Positions 1 through 23,092 of a stretch of DNA of 64,000 bases are shown one piece after another. The stretch comes from Torymus aiolomorphi (Eukaryota > Arthropoda > Insecta > Hymenoptera > Torymidae). A model generated the notes under the pieces. It was not told the DNA's origin. It worked only from the letters and a program-made list of their open reading frames with translations, and did no database searches. Location: contig CM070873.1 in NCBI GenBank assembly GCA_036365515.1, positions 84,713,948 through 84,777,947 of the forward strand. Reading direction: 5' to 3'. A program made the position numbers and the translations under genes. How positions within the stretch are numbered: the stretch's first letter is position 1; each line of letters opens with the position of its first letter.

Positions 1-221
1 CTCACACTTGGTTTGTACATTGATCTTTGCTTTATGACAATAATTTAAATAAAAAGAAACGAGTCTCTATAGCACTTGCACAAAACAAAATATTTTCAAT
101 ATTTTTACAAGTATATTTCATTCAGAGACGATCACTCTCAAAAATTGAAGTAACCCATGTTATTGTTTGTATCTGTTCCCCACTACATCTGTTCCTCGGA
201 GCTGCATGAAAAGCCTCATGG

Positions 222-400
222 TTACAGTGAATCCACATTGCATGCCGTATGCTCTATGCGCTATGCGCTATGCGCTGAGTACTTGTAGATTTCTCCGCTG
301 ATTGGTTCACTGATAAAGCTCAACCAATCAGCGGAGAAGTCTACAAGTACTGAGTGCATAGCGCATAGAGCATATGGCATGCATTGTGGATTCACTGTTA
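222..400. mobile_element. PIF/Harbinger-like foldback MITE
   Basis: Two long inverted arms meet around 305-320. The ends read CAGTGAATCCACA and its complement (element 225-397) and are flanked on both sides by TTA (222-224, 398-400). A 3 bp TTA/TAA duplication with CAGT-like ends is the PIF/Harbinger pattern. There is no coding capacity. The arms carry a short CTATGCG repeat (three units on the left, fewer on the right). Confidence 0.7.
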
Positions 401-590
401 TGGAAGTAAAGTAGACATGATTCACCAGCAGGGTACATCCACATGAACGCAAATGGTCAGCGTGGAATCGATTCGCGCTAAACTTTCAAATAATGGACAA
501 TATTTTGAATAAAAAAACTAGAAACTAAGATTTTTTAACAAAAAAATAAGTAATCTATTTTTTTTATTAAAAATAATTATATCAATTGTA

Positions 591-765
591 GTACACCCGA
601 GGGAAGTTGATTCTTTCCGAACGTGCCGGGTAAATTTGAAATCCTGCAATCCCATTGGATAATTCAAGTGTAAACATTAACCCTAAATTGGAATCGTCCA
701 ATGACATCACAGAATTTTAAATTTACCCGGCACGTTCGGAAAGAATCAACTTCCCTTGGGTGTAC
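591..765. mobile_element. Foldback MITE with GTACACCC ends
   Basis: Arms of about 47 bp at 591-637 and 719-765 are near-perfect complements. They begin GTACACCC and contain TTCTTTCCGAACGTGCCGGG. The central 80 bp is unrelated spacer. The superfamily is unclear because the flanking duplication is ambiguous. Confidence 0.65.
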
Positions 766-1771
766 ATAAGTAATTGCTAATGTTCTGCCTATAGTTTGAA
801 AAGTTGGCACGAAGCGATTTTACATGTGATGACCTATCTCTCTACGTTGCACGTGAAAATGATTATTTTTTCATTTTTAACGAATTTTAAGTACGTTTAA
901 ATGCTATAAAAATAACAACTTAAAATAAAATGACTTTGTATTGCATAAAGAATTTATGTATATTTTACGTAAATAGAGTCTGAAATTCTTTTCTAAGCAG
1001 AAACCTTGCTTTATCTTTCAATAGATAAAAAGTCTTGTCGTGCAAAATAAATTTGCAATAAAAATGCTAATTAACACGTTCAGGGCTATATAAGAGACAT
1101 ATACGACTTCTACGTATTTTCGGATGCTAATCATTGATAGCAAATACATGTAATATGAAAACAATAGTTGGCAGATTTGTTTCAGAGCGCTTTAACATTC
1201 TGTTAGATACAATTTAAGGCGGTCTTACATCTAGTGGCTTCTGAATCAGCTATAACAAATCAGCTAAAAAAAGTGTGTGTCTGTGTGTGTGTGTGCGTGC
1301 GCGTGTGTGTGTGTGCGCGCGCATGTGTGTATGTGTGTGTGTGTGTGTGTGTATAAAATCTGTAGACCAATTTTACTCAGAGATATAGCATTTTCAAAGT
1401 TTTTGTCGTTGGTGTTACTTTTTGAGAAAACTATTCAATGGATTTTCATCGAACAAGGCTTAAATTATTCGAAATTCATGCAGTTATAGCCCAAAGAGTT
1501 GAAAATCCTGAATCAAATATTTTTTTAATGGAAAAAACTACTTTTAATTCATGAATTTAATGAATTTCTATGTTTTTTGGTGGTTTTTAGCATTTACAAA
1601 CTATTGGCTTCAGAAAATTTAGGTGCCTCTAAGCATGAATCTATTTAGTACACGGGATACGAAAAATTTTAAGCGAAATAAGCATGTCCCGTGGACGTAA
1701 TAGATAAAGTACATAGTTGGAATCACCTAAATAGTTCCTAATAATAAATGTGTTTTTTTATTTTTCATTAG
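766..1771. other. Non-coding, AT-rich, with a GT microsatellite
   Basis: No exon is recognised. An imperfect GT/GC-rich microsatellite lies at about 1273-1352. The stretch ends in the polypyrimidine tract and TTAG acceptor of the exon starting at 1772, so it is probably intron of the BEN-domain gene. Confidence 0.5.
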
Positions 1772-12189
<10,418 letters not shown>

Positions 12190-12490
12190 GAAAATTATAA
12201 TGATTGAGAAAAATTATAATTGAGAGAAATCGTTACAGTTTAGGATAATGTAATTTAATTACTTAATTAGTCGTTACTATTATTACTTCATTTTTGATAA
12301 TTCTTAAAATGAAATAATCAATGGGCTATTGCGCATGTGTAAGTGCCATTAAATAAAAGTAATTATAAATTTGATGAAGTCATATAGCATCGTTGCAGAT
12401 ATTTCATCATATTCAGACATATCGTTATGTAACGATACTCACACTGTATTCATATATGTACGCGCAAGCTATAGAGAAATGCATAATATT

Positions 12491-12620
12491 AGATTGAATC
12501 GTCGGCTGAGAGGTAAAAGAAGACAACTTGGCTGAGCGTCAAGAAACCTGCCAACTGACTCTGGTTTCTCAGACTGGGCGAATTGTCGCCTTTTACCTTT
12601 CAGCCGACAAAATGCAATCT
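12491..12620. repeat. Small foldback related to the 29950-30320 repeat
   Basis: The ends AGATTGAATCGTCGGCTGAG and CAGCCGACAAAATGCAATCT are inverted. Inner words (GGTAAAAG, GGCTGAGCG, AAGAAACC) match the tandem words in the larger foldback at 29950-30320, so the two are probably one family. Confidence 0.55.
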
Positions 12621-12639
12621 CATTCTATTAAAGTATACT

Positions 12640-15340
12640 TATAAGTTACTAATTATTTTATTTAAGTTCATTCAGTGTTTTTTCTGCTACCAAACTATAT
12701 TTAATACAATTTATTTGAATTGTATGTAATTGTGTATCACTTTATTAATAATAATTTCGAATATACTATTAAAAGTAATTTGTTATATTCACTTTTATAG
12801 AATAATACTTCATCCTATTCAGTCAAAACTAAACTTAATTCCTAATTATTTTCTATTAAAGACTTCGAAATGTAGACGATTATGCAACCACATTCCGACC
12901 TATTCAGATACAGTATAGACAAGTGTGAATAGTTCCGTTGAAAACTATTCAGTATGGGGAAAATTTATTCATATGGGAAAATCCGGAGTACTTTGAATGC
13001 TTTTTGTATTGATTTTTCTAGAGTAGTTTATTACTGCTATTTACGCGCCGTGCGAATCACATGAACCAGACCAGCATGAAAAGCTGCAATAAACATCAGA
13101 AAATGCACCTTGGAGTAAGTATGAGTGTGCATCGCACGGCACAATGCGGGAATGTATAAGACTCTATAAAAAGATCCTCTTGTAAAAAAGAGATAGCGAT
13201 TTATTATCGAATTGAAGCTAATAGTAGGTCAGATAAGTTAGTGTCTACAGGTGTGCGTAGCGCGCTCTGCTTTAGAATCTAGTACCTAAAAAGTTCTGTA
13301 ATGGAAAATGGTATTTTTTAGACAGACTTATACACCGCGTTGCGCCGTGCGATGCACACTCATACCAATTATAGGGTGCATTTTCTGATGTCTATTGCAG
13401 CTTTTAATGCTGGTCTGGTTCATGTGCTTCAAACGGCGCCCAAATAGAAGCAATAAACTACTCTAGAAACATTATTACAAAAATAATTATAAATACTGTG
13501 GATTTTCCCATATACTGTACTTAATCGTATGTAGATCCATTAACAACTGATTAGTAACAGAGCGACGTTGGCTCAGTAGTTAGGCTGTGTCTCCAATATG
13601 ATGTAAACGCTAGTGTAAATGCGTATTACACAACCATTCGAACCCGTTTACATCAACCATACTTAATCGTATATAAATCCATTGGGAACTATTTACTATA
13701 TTTCGTACATTTGATCTAACTATAACAAATCGTGAATTTCTCTATTAAAAGCAATTATGTCATATCAATGCCGGTTACGATATTTGATCCCATTCAGATA
13801 AACTGTACGAAATTGTTAGTAATTCTATTAGCAACTATTCAATATCTACATGATTATGCAACGATATTCCACCCCATTCAGATAAAGTATGTGTAATGGT
13901 CTACAGTTCCATTAAAAACTATTCAGTATTAATCGCGTCTCACAGTACATTTCGATCCCGTTTACATTAACCATACTTAACCGTGTACAAATCCATTGAG
14001 AACTATTCACTATATTTCGCACATTCGATTAAACTATACGTAATCGTTAATTCTTCTATTAGAAGTAATTAAATCTAATCATTGTCGACAATGTTATTTA
14101 ATCCCATTCAGATAAATGACACGAAATAGTTCATAATTCAATTGAAAATTATTCAATATGTACACTGTTATACGACGATATTCCACCCCATTCAGATAAA
14201 GGATACGTAATTGTCTATAGTTCCATTGCAAACTATTCAGTACGTATCGCGTATCACACAACCATTCGAACCCGTTTACATCAACCATACTTAATCGTAT
14301 ATAAATCCATTGAGAACTATTTACGTTATTTCGTACATTTGATCAAACTATAACAAATCGTGAATTTCTCTATTAAAAGCAATTATGTCATATCAATGCC
14401 GGCAACGATATTTGATCCCATTCAGATAAACTGTACGAAATTGTTAGTAATTCTATTAGGAACTATTCAATATCTACATGGTTATGCAACGATATTCCAC
14501 CCCATTCAGATAAAGTATGTGTAATGGTCTACAGTTCCATTGCAAACTATTCAGTACGTATCGCGTATCACACAACCATTCGAACCCGTTTACATTAACC
14601 ATACTTAATCGTGTACAAATCCATTGAGAACTATTCACTATATTTCGTACATTTGATCAAACTATAACAAATCGTGAATTTCTCTATTAAAAGCAATTAT
14701 GTCATATCAATGCCGGCAACGATATTTGATCCCATTCAGATAAACTGTACGAAATTGTTAGTAATTCTATTAGGAACTATTCAATATCTACATGGTTATG
14801 CAAAGATATTCCACCCCATTCAGATAAAGTATGTGTAATGGTCTATAGTTCCATTAAAAACTATTCAGTACTAATCACGTCTCACAGTACATTTCGATCC
14901 CGTTTACATTAACCATACTTAACCGTGTACAAATCTATTGAGAACTATTCACTATATTTCGAACATTCGATTAAACTATACGTAATCGTTAATTCTTCTA
15001 TTAGAACCAATTAAATCTAATCATTATCGACAACAATATTTAATCCCATTCGGAAATAATGTACGAAATTGTTAGTAATTCTGTTAGGAACTATTCAATA
15101 TGTACATGGTTATGCAACGATATTCCACCCCATTCAGTTAAAGTATGTGTAATGGTCTACAGTTCAATTGAAAACTATTCAGTACTAATCGCATATCACA
15201 GTACAATTCGATCCCGTTTACATTAACCATACTTAACCGTGTACAAATCCATTGAGAACTACTCACTATGTTTCATACATTTCGTGCTTCCGAATAAATT
15301 ATATCCAACTGTCGATCACTCTATTAAAAAAATTAAATCT
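12640..15340 (+). repeat. Satellite array, about 78 bp monomer, 313 bp higher-order unit
   Basis: Diverged monomers share CCATTcAGATAAA, AACTATTCA and a CCATACTTAA segment. Near-identical segments starting AAACTATAACAAATCGTG at about 13722, 14347 and 14660 are spaced 625 and 313 bp apart, so four monomers make the higher-order unit. Units toward 12640 are more diverged. A foldback (12971-13514) interrupts the array. Because 78 is divisible by 3, some frames stay open, but no gene is implied. Confidence 0.8.
12971..13514. mobile_element. Foldback element inside the satellite array
   Basis: Ends ATATGGGAAAATCC and GGATTTTCCCATAT. Long arms (about 12971-13160 and 13318-13514) share CTAGAGTAGTTTATTACTGC, the CACGGC blocks and GAACCAGACCAGCAT in inverted form. 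Satellite monomers are found on both sides, so it probably inserted after the array formed. No coding capacity. Confidence 0.7.
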
Positions 15341-15711
15341 ACATACCGTTCTCCAATATATGTTTATTAATATATAAAATTATAAAATAGTCTAATAAGT
15401 TAATTCACAATTAAAGTCTTTTGAATATATTGTAATGCTATTTTACAAAATTTATTCAATAGGTCTTTTTACTTCTATACCATGTTTATTTTTATAGTTA
15501 TAAAAGTATCTTATTCAAACCTTTAAACGTTTATAAAGAAATAATCGATTAAATATAATATATTTCACTGTGGTTGCTTACGCTCTATTCAATCTTATTT
15601 AACAAAGCATTTTGACAGCTTTAACTGACTCCAATTCCAAAGTTATCAGTAAAAAGTCCTTATTAATGTCGATTAACAGCTTTTTAATGGGAATTAATGG
15701 TTTTTTTTAAG
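15341..15711. other. AT-rich spacer
   Basis: Nothing recognised between the satellite array and the next inverted-repeat element. Confidence 0.4.
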
Positions 15712-16573
15712 CAGGGCTAGCACGGGTGGTCCTCCAATCTCCCATACACACTTGGCGGGCCCGACGGTTTTCAGTTTAAGGTGTAGACATTGCCATTTTC
15801 ATATAAATATTTATATGTTTAAAGATCTGATAAAATTAATAAATAGGTTGCTTCGACATATTAAATACTGATCCGTACACGGAGAAAAATTTATTTGTAA
15901 ACTTTACTCTTTTTATAAGAAAATTTATTATTTTTATAGTAGCAAACTATTTTTTATGATTTTCGCAGCAAATTGTACTATTTAAATAATAATTTTTATT
16001 ATTTTTGTTGCAAATTTTACTATTTGGAATAGTACTTTTTATGACTGCTGGAAAAATAATAAAAATTACTATTTCAAATAGTAAAATATGCTACAAAAAT
16101 AATAAAAATTATTATTTAAAAAGTAAAATTTGCTACGAAAATCATAAAAATTACTATTTAAAACAATAAAAATCCCACATGTCGAGTGTGTTCCAGCACT
16201 ACTATAAAAATAATAAATTTTCTTATAAAAAGAGTAAACTTTACATATAAATTTTTCTCCGTGTATTGAATCTATTATTCTGTTTTTAAATAGAAAGTGC
16301 AAACCTGTATGAAAATATCATATGAGATCTCATATGAGATCTCATATGAGATCCCATAATATATAAAATTACAGATGGCATCACATATATGATATCTCAT
16401 ATAATTAGAGCCAATGTAATTATTTATAGTGGACTTATAGGTATAAACATTGTTAATGAATTTATGCAAAAATATAGAATTCTACATTTACAAAGCCCAC
16501 CGTTAAACTGAAAACCGACGGGCCCGCCAAGTATGTATGGGAGATTGGAGGACCGCCCCTGCTAGAGCAGCTC
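15712..16573. mobile_element. Inverted-repeat element with about 65 bp GC-rich ends
   Basis: GC-rich terminal arms include GGTCCTCCAATCTCCCATAC and CTTGGCGGGCCCG. They are found inverted at about 15714-15782 and 16497-16567. The interior is AT-rich, non-coding and contains another complete element at 15878-16263 plus a short ATATGAGATCTC tandem at about 16320-16356. Confidence 0.65.
15876..16265. mobile_element. Nested mariner-like MITE, CACGGAGAAAAATTTAT ends
   Basis: The element spans 15878-16263 (386 bp). The termini CACGGAGAAAAATTTAT and their complement are flanked by TA on both sides (15876-15877, 16264-16265). A TA duplication with CACGGAG ends is typical of Tc1/mariner-derived MITEs. 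The arms are long and largely self-complementary. It is nested within the 15712-16573 element, giving relative age. Confidence 0.7.
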
Positions 16574-16772
16574 TACAGACTTCTATTGTCCTCCCAAGAT
16601 GCGTAATATTATAGAAATTTCAAAATTGAGAAAGAATAATGAAAAATGGTGATGTGATGGAAACTATGTAATTTTTTTATATAGGCTTTGACTTTTCGTA
16701 AATATCTGAAAACATTCTTATGAATTTTAGAAATAAAAAGAAGGCATAATAGTTATATAATTAATAATATAT

Positions 16773-16936
16773 TGTGTACCTAGGGCGCAAAGTGGGCTCT
16801 TTTAGACCGAGTGTGGATTTTGCAGTACGAGTCGCAGGTGAGCTAGCACGAGCCGAAGGCGAGTGCGTTTGCGAACCGAAGACGAGTACTGCAAACACAC
16901 GAGTTCAAAAGGCCCACTAAGCCCTAGGTGCACACC
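16773..16936. repeat. Small GC-rich foldback, TTGTGTACCTAGGGC ends
   Basis: The ends TTGTGTACCTAGGGC and GCCCTAGGTGCACACCA are inverted, with an internal pair around AGTGGGC and GCCCACT. The end resembles the ATTACGCACCTAGG end of the repeats at 6903 and 31206. Confidence 0.6.
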
Positions 16937-17225
16937 ATAGTTTTTGTGACTCATTCGGCGTTTTATAACCTAAAAAGCAAGACTAAATTGATTTACCAAT
17001 GAGAATAAATTTTTCAATTTTAGTCATTGTAAAGATATTACAATTAATTATAATTCAACATCAATGTGAATATTTAAAAAAACAAATTTTTTATAAAATC
17101 TTATATAAAGTTGAAAAATAAAATAATTATTAAATTATATGCAAACCGTTGTTTTTGAATTTGTATATTTTATAGATTAATTATTAAATAATAGTATATT
17201 GGATATATTTCTGAATAACAAAAAC

Positions 17226-17400
17226 GCTGCCAATTCATTGGCCCTCAAACTTAACTTGCTTCTTCCTTTAATTAATTTTTAATAACAAAATTTATAATTT
17301 TTGCAACAGTTTGTGACATAATTATAATTAAATTCATTTATGAAGATTAAAACGTATTAATTTTTAAATTATTTATACAATATGAATAAAATAATAGGTA
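17226..17400. repeat. Second copy of the CGCTGCCAATTCATTGGCC repeat
   Basis: It matches 2445-2620 closely in the same orientation, including the TTAATAACAAAATTTATAAT segment. Confidence 0.6.
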
Positions 17401-18289
17401 TGATTTTTTTTTTAAATTATGTGTGAAAAATAAACAAAATAATTGATTGTAATATTATCGTCTACAAATTAAATTTTTTCTTTGTGAATTTTCACACGTT
17501 ATTGAACTAATTCAATAATTTTATCATGTCATAGAATTCTGAACTAGTAAAAGAAATATTTTCATGTATTTCATGAGAATGAATTTAAAAAAGTCCAACG
17601 CGCTAATAGCAACACCTCAATGGTAGCGTGGAAAATGCTAATAAATTAAATACCTATAAAAATCCATATTTATACGTACAATTTTCATGTTAATTTTCAG
17701 TATGCAGTCACACAAAAATTTCCGATGCTTTCGTACATACAAGCGCTCCGATTATATTGACTTGTCTCGACATCACGTTTCCGAATCATCTGATGATTTT
17801 CACAAAAATAAGTAGCAGATTTATTTTTTATGGTGCACCTTCAACTTTGGGTAATATTTTGAATCCATAATATTTTGAAAACTTAAAAATAAATTCGAAC
17901 AAATTACAAAACTCTGTATTACATATATTCGTTTATTATACATATGAATGTTTATTATAAAGTCACCAATCAAATCAATCAATCAAGAGACTTTCCAAAA
18001 AGGTTACAACAAAAATACTGGCATATTCTGCAAGTAAAATGCAAACATTTTCCCAATCAATGTTCTATACAAAAAATCGATATTTTGAGTAAAAAATAAA
18101 GATAATCTTTTGAAATTTCAACCAAATATATTCTTTAATAAGTATAATAAGTGGTTAAAACTTGATCGCGCTGTAAATTACCCTCAATAAAAAACAAAAG
18201 CAAGTGAACAACACGCACGCATAGCACGTGTTATTTCCATTTTCTAGTATAGATATATCCAAAAAATCACGATTTTAAAAGAAGGCTAA
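17401..18289. other. AT-rich intergenic sequence
   Basis: No ORF with recognisable protein signal and no inverted or tandem repeat noticed. Confidence 0.4.
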
Positions 18290-19627
18290 ATCAGTTTTAA
18301 CCTCGAATATCTCTGAAATTCATAAACGAATTCTTTTACTCTAAAAACGCATATAATAAATAATATACACTCTACATCTCCGCCAAATTTTAGAAAAATG
18401 AAAACAAGTTTTCTCTAGTTATCAGGCGACAAATAAAATAACTTATAAAATAGGAAACTTTTGAATATCAAAAAGTAATCGTACGATCTTGATGAAAATT
18501 CACATACATAATATCTATATCACATAAAAAATTGTCTAGAAATCTGTAGCTGATTCATAGAACCGTTCTCGAGAAATTGCGATTTAAAAAAAAGTTTAAA
18601 AAATTTTAACCTCAAATATCTCTGAAACTTAAAGAACTCGACCAAGAGCTATCCAAAATCTACCTCCACAAGGAATTTTGAAGAAATTACGACAATTTTC
18701 CCTCCGGAATCGTTGGACATACAAAACTCATTTCATTCATTTTTCATGTTTTACGTTTTTGTTAATAACCAAAGAACCGTGACAGCTAGAAACCTTTTTT
18801 TTTAGAAAATATAGGTATGTTAATTCTCTTTTAAATGCTACCTATCCCATTCTGATACATACAGCCGTTCTCGAGAAATTACGATTCGAAAAAGAGGTTA
18901 CAAAAATTTTAACCTCGAAAATCTCTGAAATTTATTAACCAATCATCTATCCCAAAGAAAGGTGCAGGTGGCAACCAAAAATCTACCTCTACAAGGAATT
19001 TTGAAGCGATTAACACAATTTTACTCCCGTAAATTGTCGCCACTTAAAACACGTTTTTTTCATTTTTTAATTTTTTTCTCAAAAACTAACCAACAGAATG
19101 GATTCAATTTTATACAGATTATAGCTATTCATAATCTCCATTATCATGGTTTTTCTCAAAAAAATTAACCGTTTAGTTTGGAAGTTATAAGCATTTAAAA
19201 AAAAACACGTTAATAACAAAATAACCGTGATAGCTAGAGAATTTTTTTTTAAACATAGGTTTTTTATGCTCTTTCGAACGCTACCCATCCGATTATAAAA
19301 TTTAAATCCAATCATTAAAAAAAAACAAAAATAAATTTTTCGAAAATGAAAAATTCGATATAAAACAAAAACGAATCAGTTAGTCGTACAAAATTATTTT
19401 TTCCCGAATTCGGAATCAAAAAACAAAACAAAATGAGATCCGTCCGGTTAAAATCGACCGCATAGATCCGAAAATAAAGCGGTATACATACATACACACA
19501 TACATCCATACAGACATTTCCTAAAACCATGTGACACAAACTTCTAACACCTTTATTCATGTTTCTAGAGCAATTTAAAGAAAATTAAAATTTTACTATT
19601 ACAAAGCTTCCTCTATGAGGAAGCAAA
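18290..19627 (+). repeat. Long copy of the hairpin-ended dispersed repeat
   Basis: It contains two rounds of the CGTTCTCGAGAAATTRCGAT / CTGAAATTTA / ATCTACCTC block (about 18550-18720 and 18860-19020). It then has an ACAT-rich simple repeat (19482-19512) and the terminal hairpin CAAAGCTTCCTC, TAT, GAGGAAGC (19603-19624). It preserves the uninterrupted sequence CTACAAGGAATTTTGAAGCG, which serves as an empty-site comparison for the TTAA insertion at 38024. Confidence 0.65.
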
Positions 19628-21325
19628 ACATGCATTCACACATTTATAGTGGATTATATTTAATTTTGGGGATTTTACGGAATTTTAGAGTAGCGGGCTC
19701 CCGATGCGGGCGCTAATGGATTTTTGCGCCCGCCTCGGGCGTGAATGGATTTTTTTGTTCAATCGATCGCAAAAGAGTCACTTTAGGACCTCTTTTTAGG
19801 TCGGAAAACGACGACAATCGTGCATGTGTTACAAAAAATAATTTTCGCCCACACGGGCGTAAAGTGCGTAGGTTCTATAAAGTTTTGTAGGAGTACGGGA
19901 GCTATTACGCCTCTTGGGCGTTAAGTGGTACTTTATGCTCGCTTGCTGAATATTTTGTAGTAGGTACGAAAAGTTGTATTATGTCAGTCAAGTTAATTAT
20001 TATGGGCACCTGAATACAATAAATTGATTTCAGTCCTTTCTTGTGTTTAATTTGTATAGCCTAGAAAGATGAACAAATTTGAATACATTTCTGAGAACAG
20101 TCATACAGTAGTTCCCGAGAGTTGTTTGCATTACTTGGGTATCGATAATTGATTTCAGAACTTTCGTTTGTTTGATTTGCAGTGAACAATTTGAATGTAC
20201 TTACATATAATTTGTTCAGCATACAATGACTCAAAGAAGTAAAAGACTTTTTCACTGGTATTTAAATCATATAATTATTTGATTTCTTTCACAGAATCAT
20301 AAATATTATTATTTTATAGATATTATACAGAAAAACATCTATACTTGCCTTATTTTATACTTTCGTAAAAAGTTTTATATTCACAATATTATTATTTGTA
20401 CAGTCATAAAAAAAATTATTACCATTTGTAGAGAGTGCTTATTGAATAGATGAGACTAGTTAATTTTTCTTTATATATTGTATTTTTAAAATAAACATAT
20501 TAATTAAAAACATAAAAAGCATATAGAAAATTTCTTTTTATTTATTAAAGCTGGAATGTTTACTTGATTTTTACTGCGTAATATATTCACCAAAGACTGA
20601 GAGTCTGAAAATGAAAAAATCACACAAAGTATCTATTTGTTACTTTCTTAAATTTTATATATGTACTGTAATATTTACAGAATAGATGACTCCTCTGAAT
20701 CATTTGGCGCCCTTCACCATGAGCAAATAATTAATTATATTATTCTCAACACTTGGATTTGTTGAAATTGTCACTAGAAACCACTTGCATTAATAACCCA
20801 TCATTGCTACACGACTTGTAAAATGTGAGAAAAAAGCTTTCTTGATATTCTTTTATAGTTTCTACTATAAAAGAACTTATATTTCTATATAAGTTCTTGA
20901 AATTATTATTGATTGAAACTACACAAATTAATAACCCATCATTGTCACACATTATCTTGTAAAATTAAAAATGCAACCAGTTTATGAACTAAGAATCACT
21001 GAGAATAAAAGCTTTCTTGACATTCTTGTATAGATAAAACCTTTTGAAATTATTATCTGAATCTTGTCTAGAAAAATATTTACTAAGAACTCTGAAAAAT
21101 TTTGATGTCTCCCATAGTGAGAAAATCATATATTAGATCATCTGAGCACTTTTATTCGTTGAAATTTTCACAATAACGCATCATTTTTACTTTTTTCAGT
21201 ATTCCCATGTTCATTAGAATAAATATGTACAATATCACAGCACTGATATCGACTAAGTTTTTTAAAGATGACAGATGCTTTTTAAAACAAGGCTCAGACC
21301 AATATTTCAAATCGGCATCATAAAT
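19628..21325. other. AT-rich intergenic sequence with minor repeats
   Basis: A small GC-rich patch (CGGGCG words) lies at about 19690-19930. A loose duplication around ATTAATAACCCATCATTG occurs at 20790 and 20930. No gene recognised. Confidence 0.4.
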
Positions 21326-22030
21326 TATATTGTATATTTATATCCTCACGTGTCACTCAGCAATATTTTCTTCTATTCCAAAGCTTATTATGAAGTGTAT
21401 GAACCTCATAACGCGTAATTATTTATTAATACACACTTGTTCTATTCTCAAAACATTTGAAACTGATTTTTAATAGAAGTTTTAGAATTTGATTATAAAC
21501 ACTTCATGTAACACATCATAACAGTACTTTATTTTATTTATTACACAAAACACTGAAAATTATATTATATATTTATAACCTCGCATGTCACTCAGCAATA
21601 TTTTCTTCTATTCCAAAGCTTATTATGAAGTGTATGAACCTCATAACGCGTAATTATTTATTAATACACACTTGTTCTATTCTCAAAACATTTGAAACTG
21701 ATTTTTAATAGAAGTTTTAGAATTTGATTATAAACACTTCATGTAACACATCATAACAGTACTTTATTTTATTTAGTACACAAAACACTGAAAATTATAT
21801 TATATATTTATAACCTCGCATGTCACTCAGCAATATTTTCTTCTATGCAAAAGCTTATTATGAAGATTATGAACCTCATAACACGTAATTACTTATTAAT
21901 ACGCACTTGAGCTATTTTTAAAACATTTCAAACTGATTTTAAGTAGAAGTTTTTAAATTTGACATAACACATTTGACTGGTAAAATGTGTTGCAACACAT
22001 TTTACCAATATTTTATTTTTTTATAATACG
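21326..22030 (+). repeat. Tandem repeat, about 235 bp unit, three copies
   Basis: The segment starting TCACTCAGCAATATTTTCTTC appears at about 21354, 21590 and 21824. The first two copies are nearly identical over the whole unit and the third is diverged. A partial fourth piece (ACACAAAACACTGATTAGATG) follows at about 22030-22165. Confidence 0.8.
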
Positions 22031-22468
22031 CAAAACATTGATTAGATGTCATTTTTTAATCACTATGTTATTTGTTATCTATAACATTTAGTTATATGTG
22101 CACTTCATGCAACACATCGTACCGCTATTTTATTTTATTTATTACACAAAACACTGATTAGATGTCATTTTTTAATAATCACAACTTTTTTATTATCAAT
22201 ATAATTTTCAACTAGATAGACGATCTATGAAAATCATAATTTTCTTTTCTTATTTTGAAAAACTTACTTCAAAACATAATACTTTTTTCGTACTTTGAGT
22301 CCAATACTGTCTAAATAAACATCTTAGTTGTTGTTTGTTTTATGTGTGATTCATTGAAAGCAATGAAACTGTCATTTTCTTCATTGACATCCACGTGCTC
22401 TATTCGTCCTGTCAAATATGAAGACAAATTTTTAATATTCTTCTAAAATTATATCTCATGAAAAATTT

Positions 22469-22759
22469 TTATGTTGAGGATATATAGAATACATCTTGAA
22501 TACTATTGTGTCGTAAATAGTATTTTCCTGCTCTTCCATAATAATATTGTTTTGGTTTTTCTTTCTTGAGTAGTACTATATTCTTACTATCTTCTTGAAT
22601 ATAAATTATTCTATTCCTAAGCGTCTGTTCTTGTATTAAAATAACTTTTTCTTGTTCATTAATAATAAAATAACCACCAGGGTCATGAGGGCACTCGTTC
22701 ATATTTGCTAATTCAAAATTATATTTTTCAGACAGTACACAATTAGAACTCCTCAACAT
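22469..22759 (-). pseudogene. RNA polymerase III second-largest subunit (RPC2)-like fragment
   Basis: The 96-residue frame is recognisable as an internal part of RPC2/POLR3B. It has MLRSSNCVL, then MNECPHDPGGYFIIN, EKVILIQEQ, a NRIIY stretch and GKYYLRHNS, in the family order. RPC2 forms the catalytic core of RNA polymerase III with RPC1 and is over 1,100 residues long, so this is a small piece. In the same frame a stop lies three codons before the Met, no acceptor lies between that stop and the Met, and no further RPC2 sequence follows the stop at 22469. It is therefore most likely a transposed or duplicated fragment. The good sequence preservation suggests a fairly recent origin or some selection. 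A single exon of a longer gene was considered, but the stops argue against it. Confidence 0.72.
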
Positions 22760-23055
22760 TATTAGTTATATTGCATATATCTCTATATTTCCAAAATGAC
22801 GCGAAAAAAATCTTCTGGTATAATATCTGTAAAAATAAAAAAATCACAAAGTATAAATTTTTAAAAAATGATTTTTGCCATTTAACATTTAGTCAGTAAG
22901 TACTTAACTAATAAAAGTTATTTTCCCCATTGATTGATACACAAAGAATAGATCAATTCTTCTCCTCACCAGTTGACTAGTTACTTGAGATATATATATA
23001 TATAAATACTGACATGTTATTATATGTAAAATAAGGTTACATCGACCAGGTACGG

Positions 23056-23092
<37 letters not shown>

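Noticed and set aside
13556..13605. A-box-like TTGGCTCAGTAGTTAGGC as a tRNA or SINE start
   Set aside because: No B box or T arm follows and the context is the satellite array.
14094..14288. Repeat protein with LNGVEYRRI-like units on the minus strand
   Set aside because: The frame stays open only because the satellite monomer is about 78 bp, divisible by three; no start, splice or homology support.
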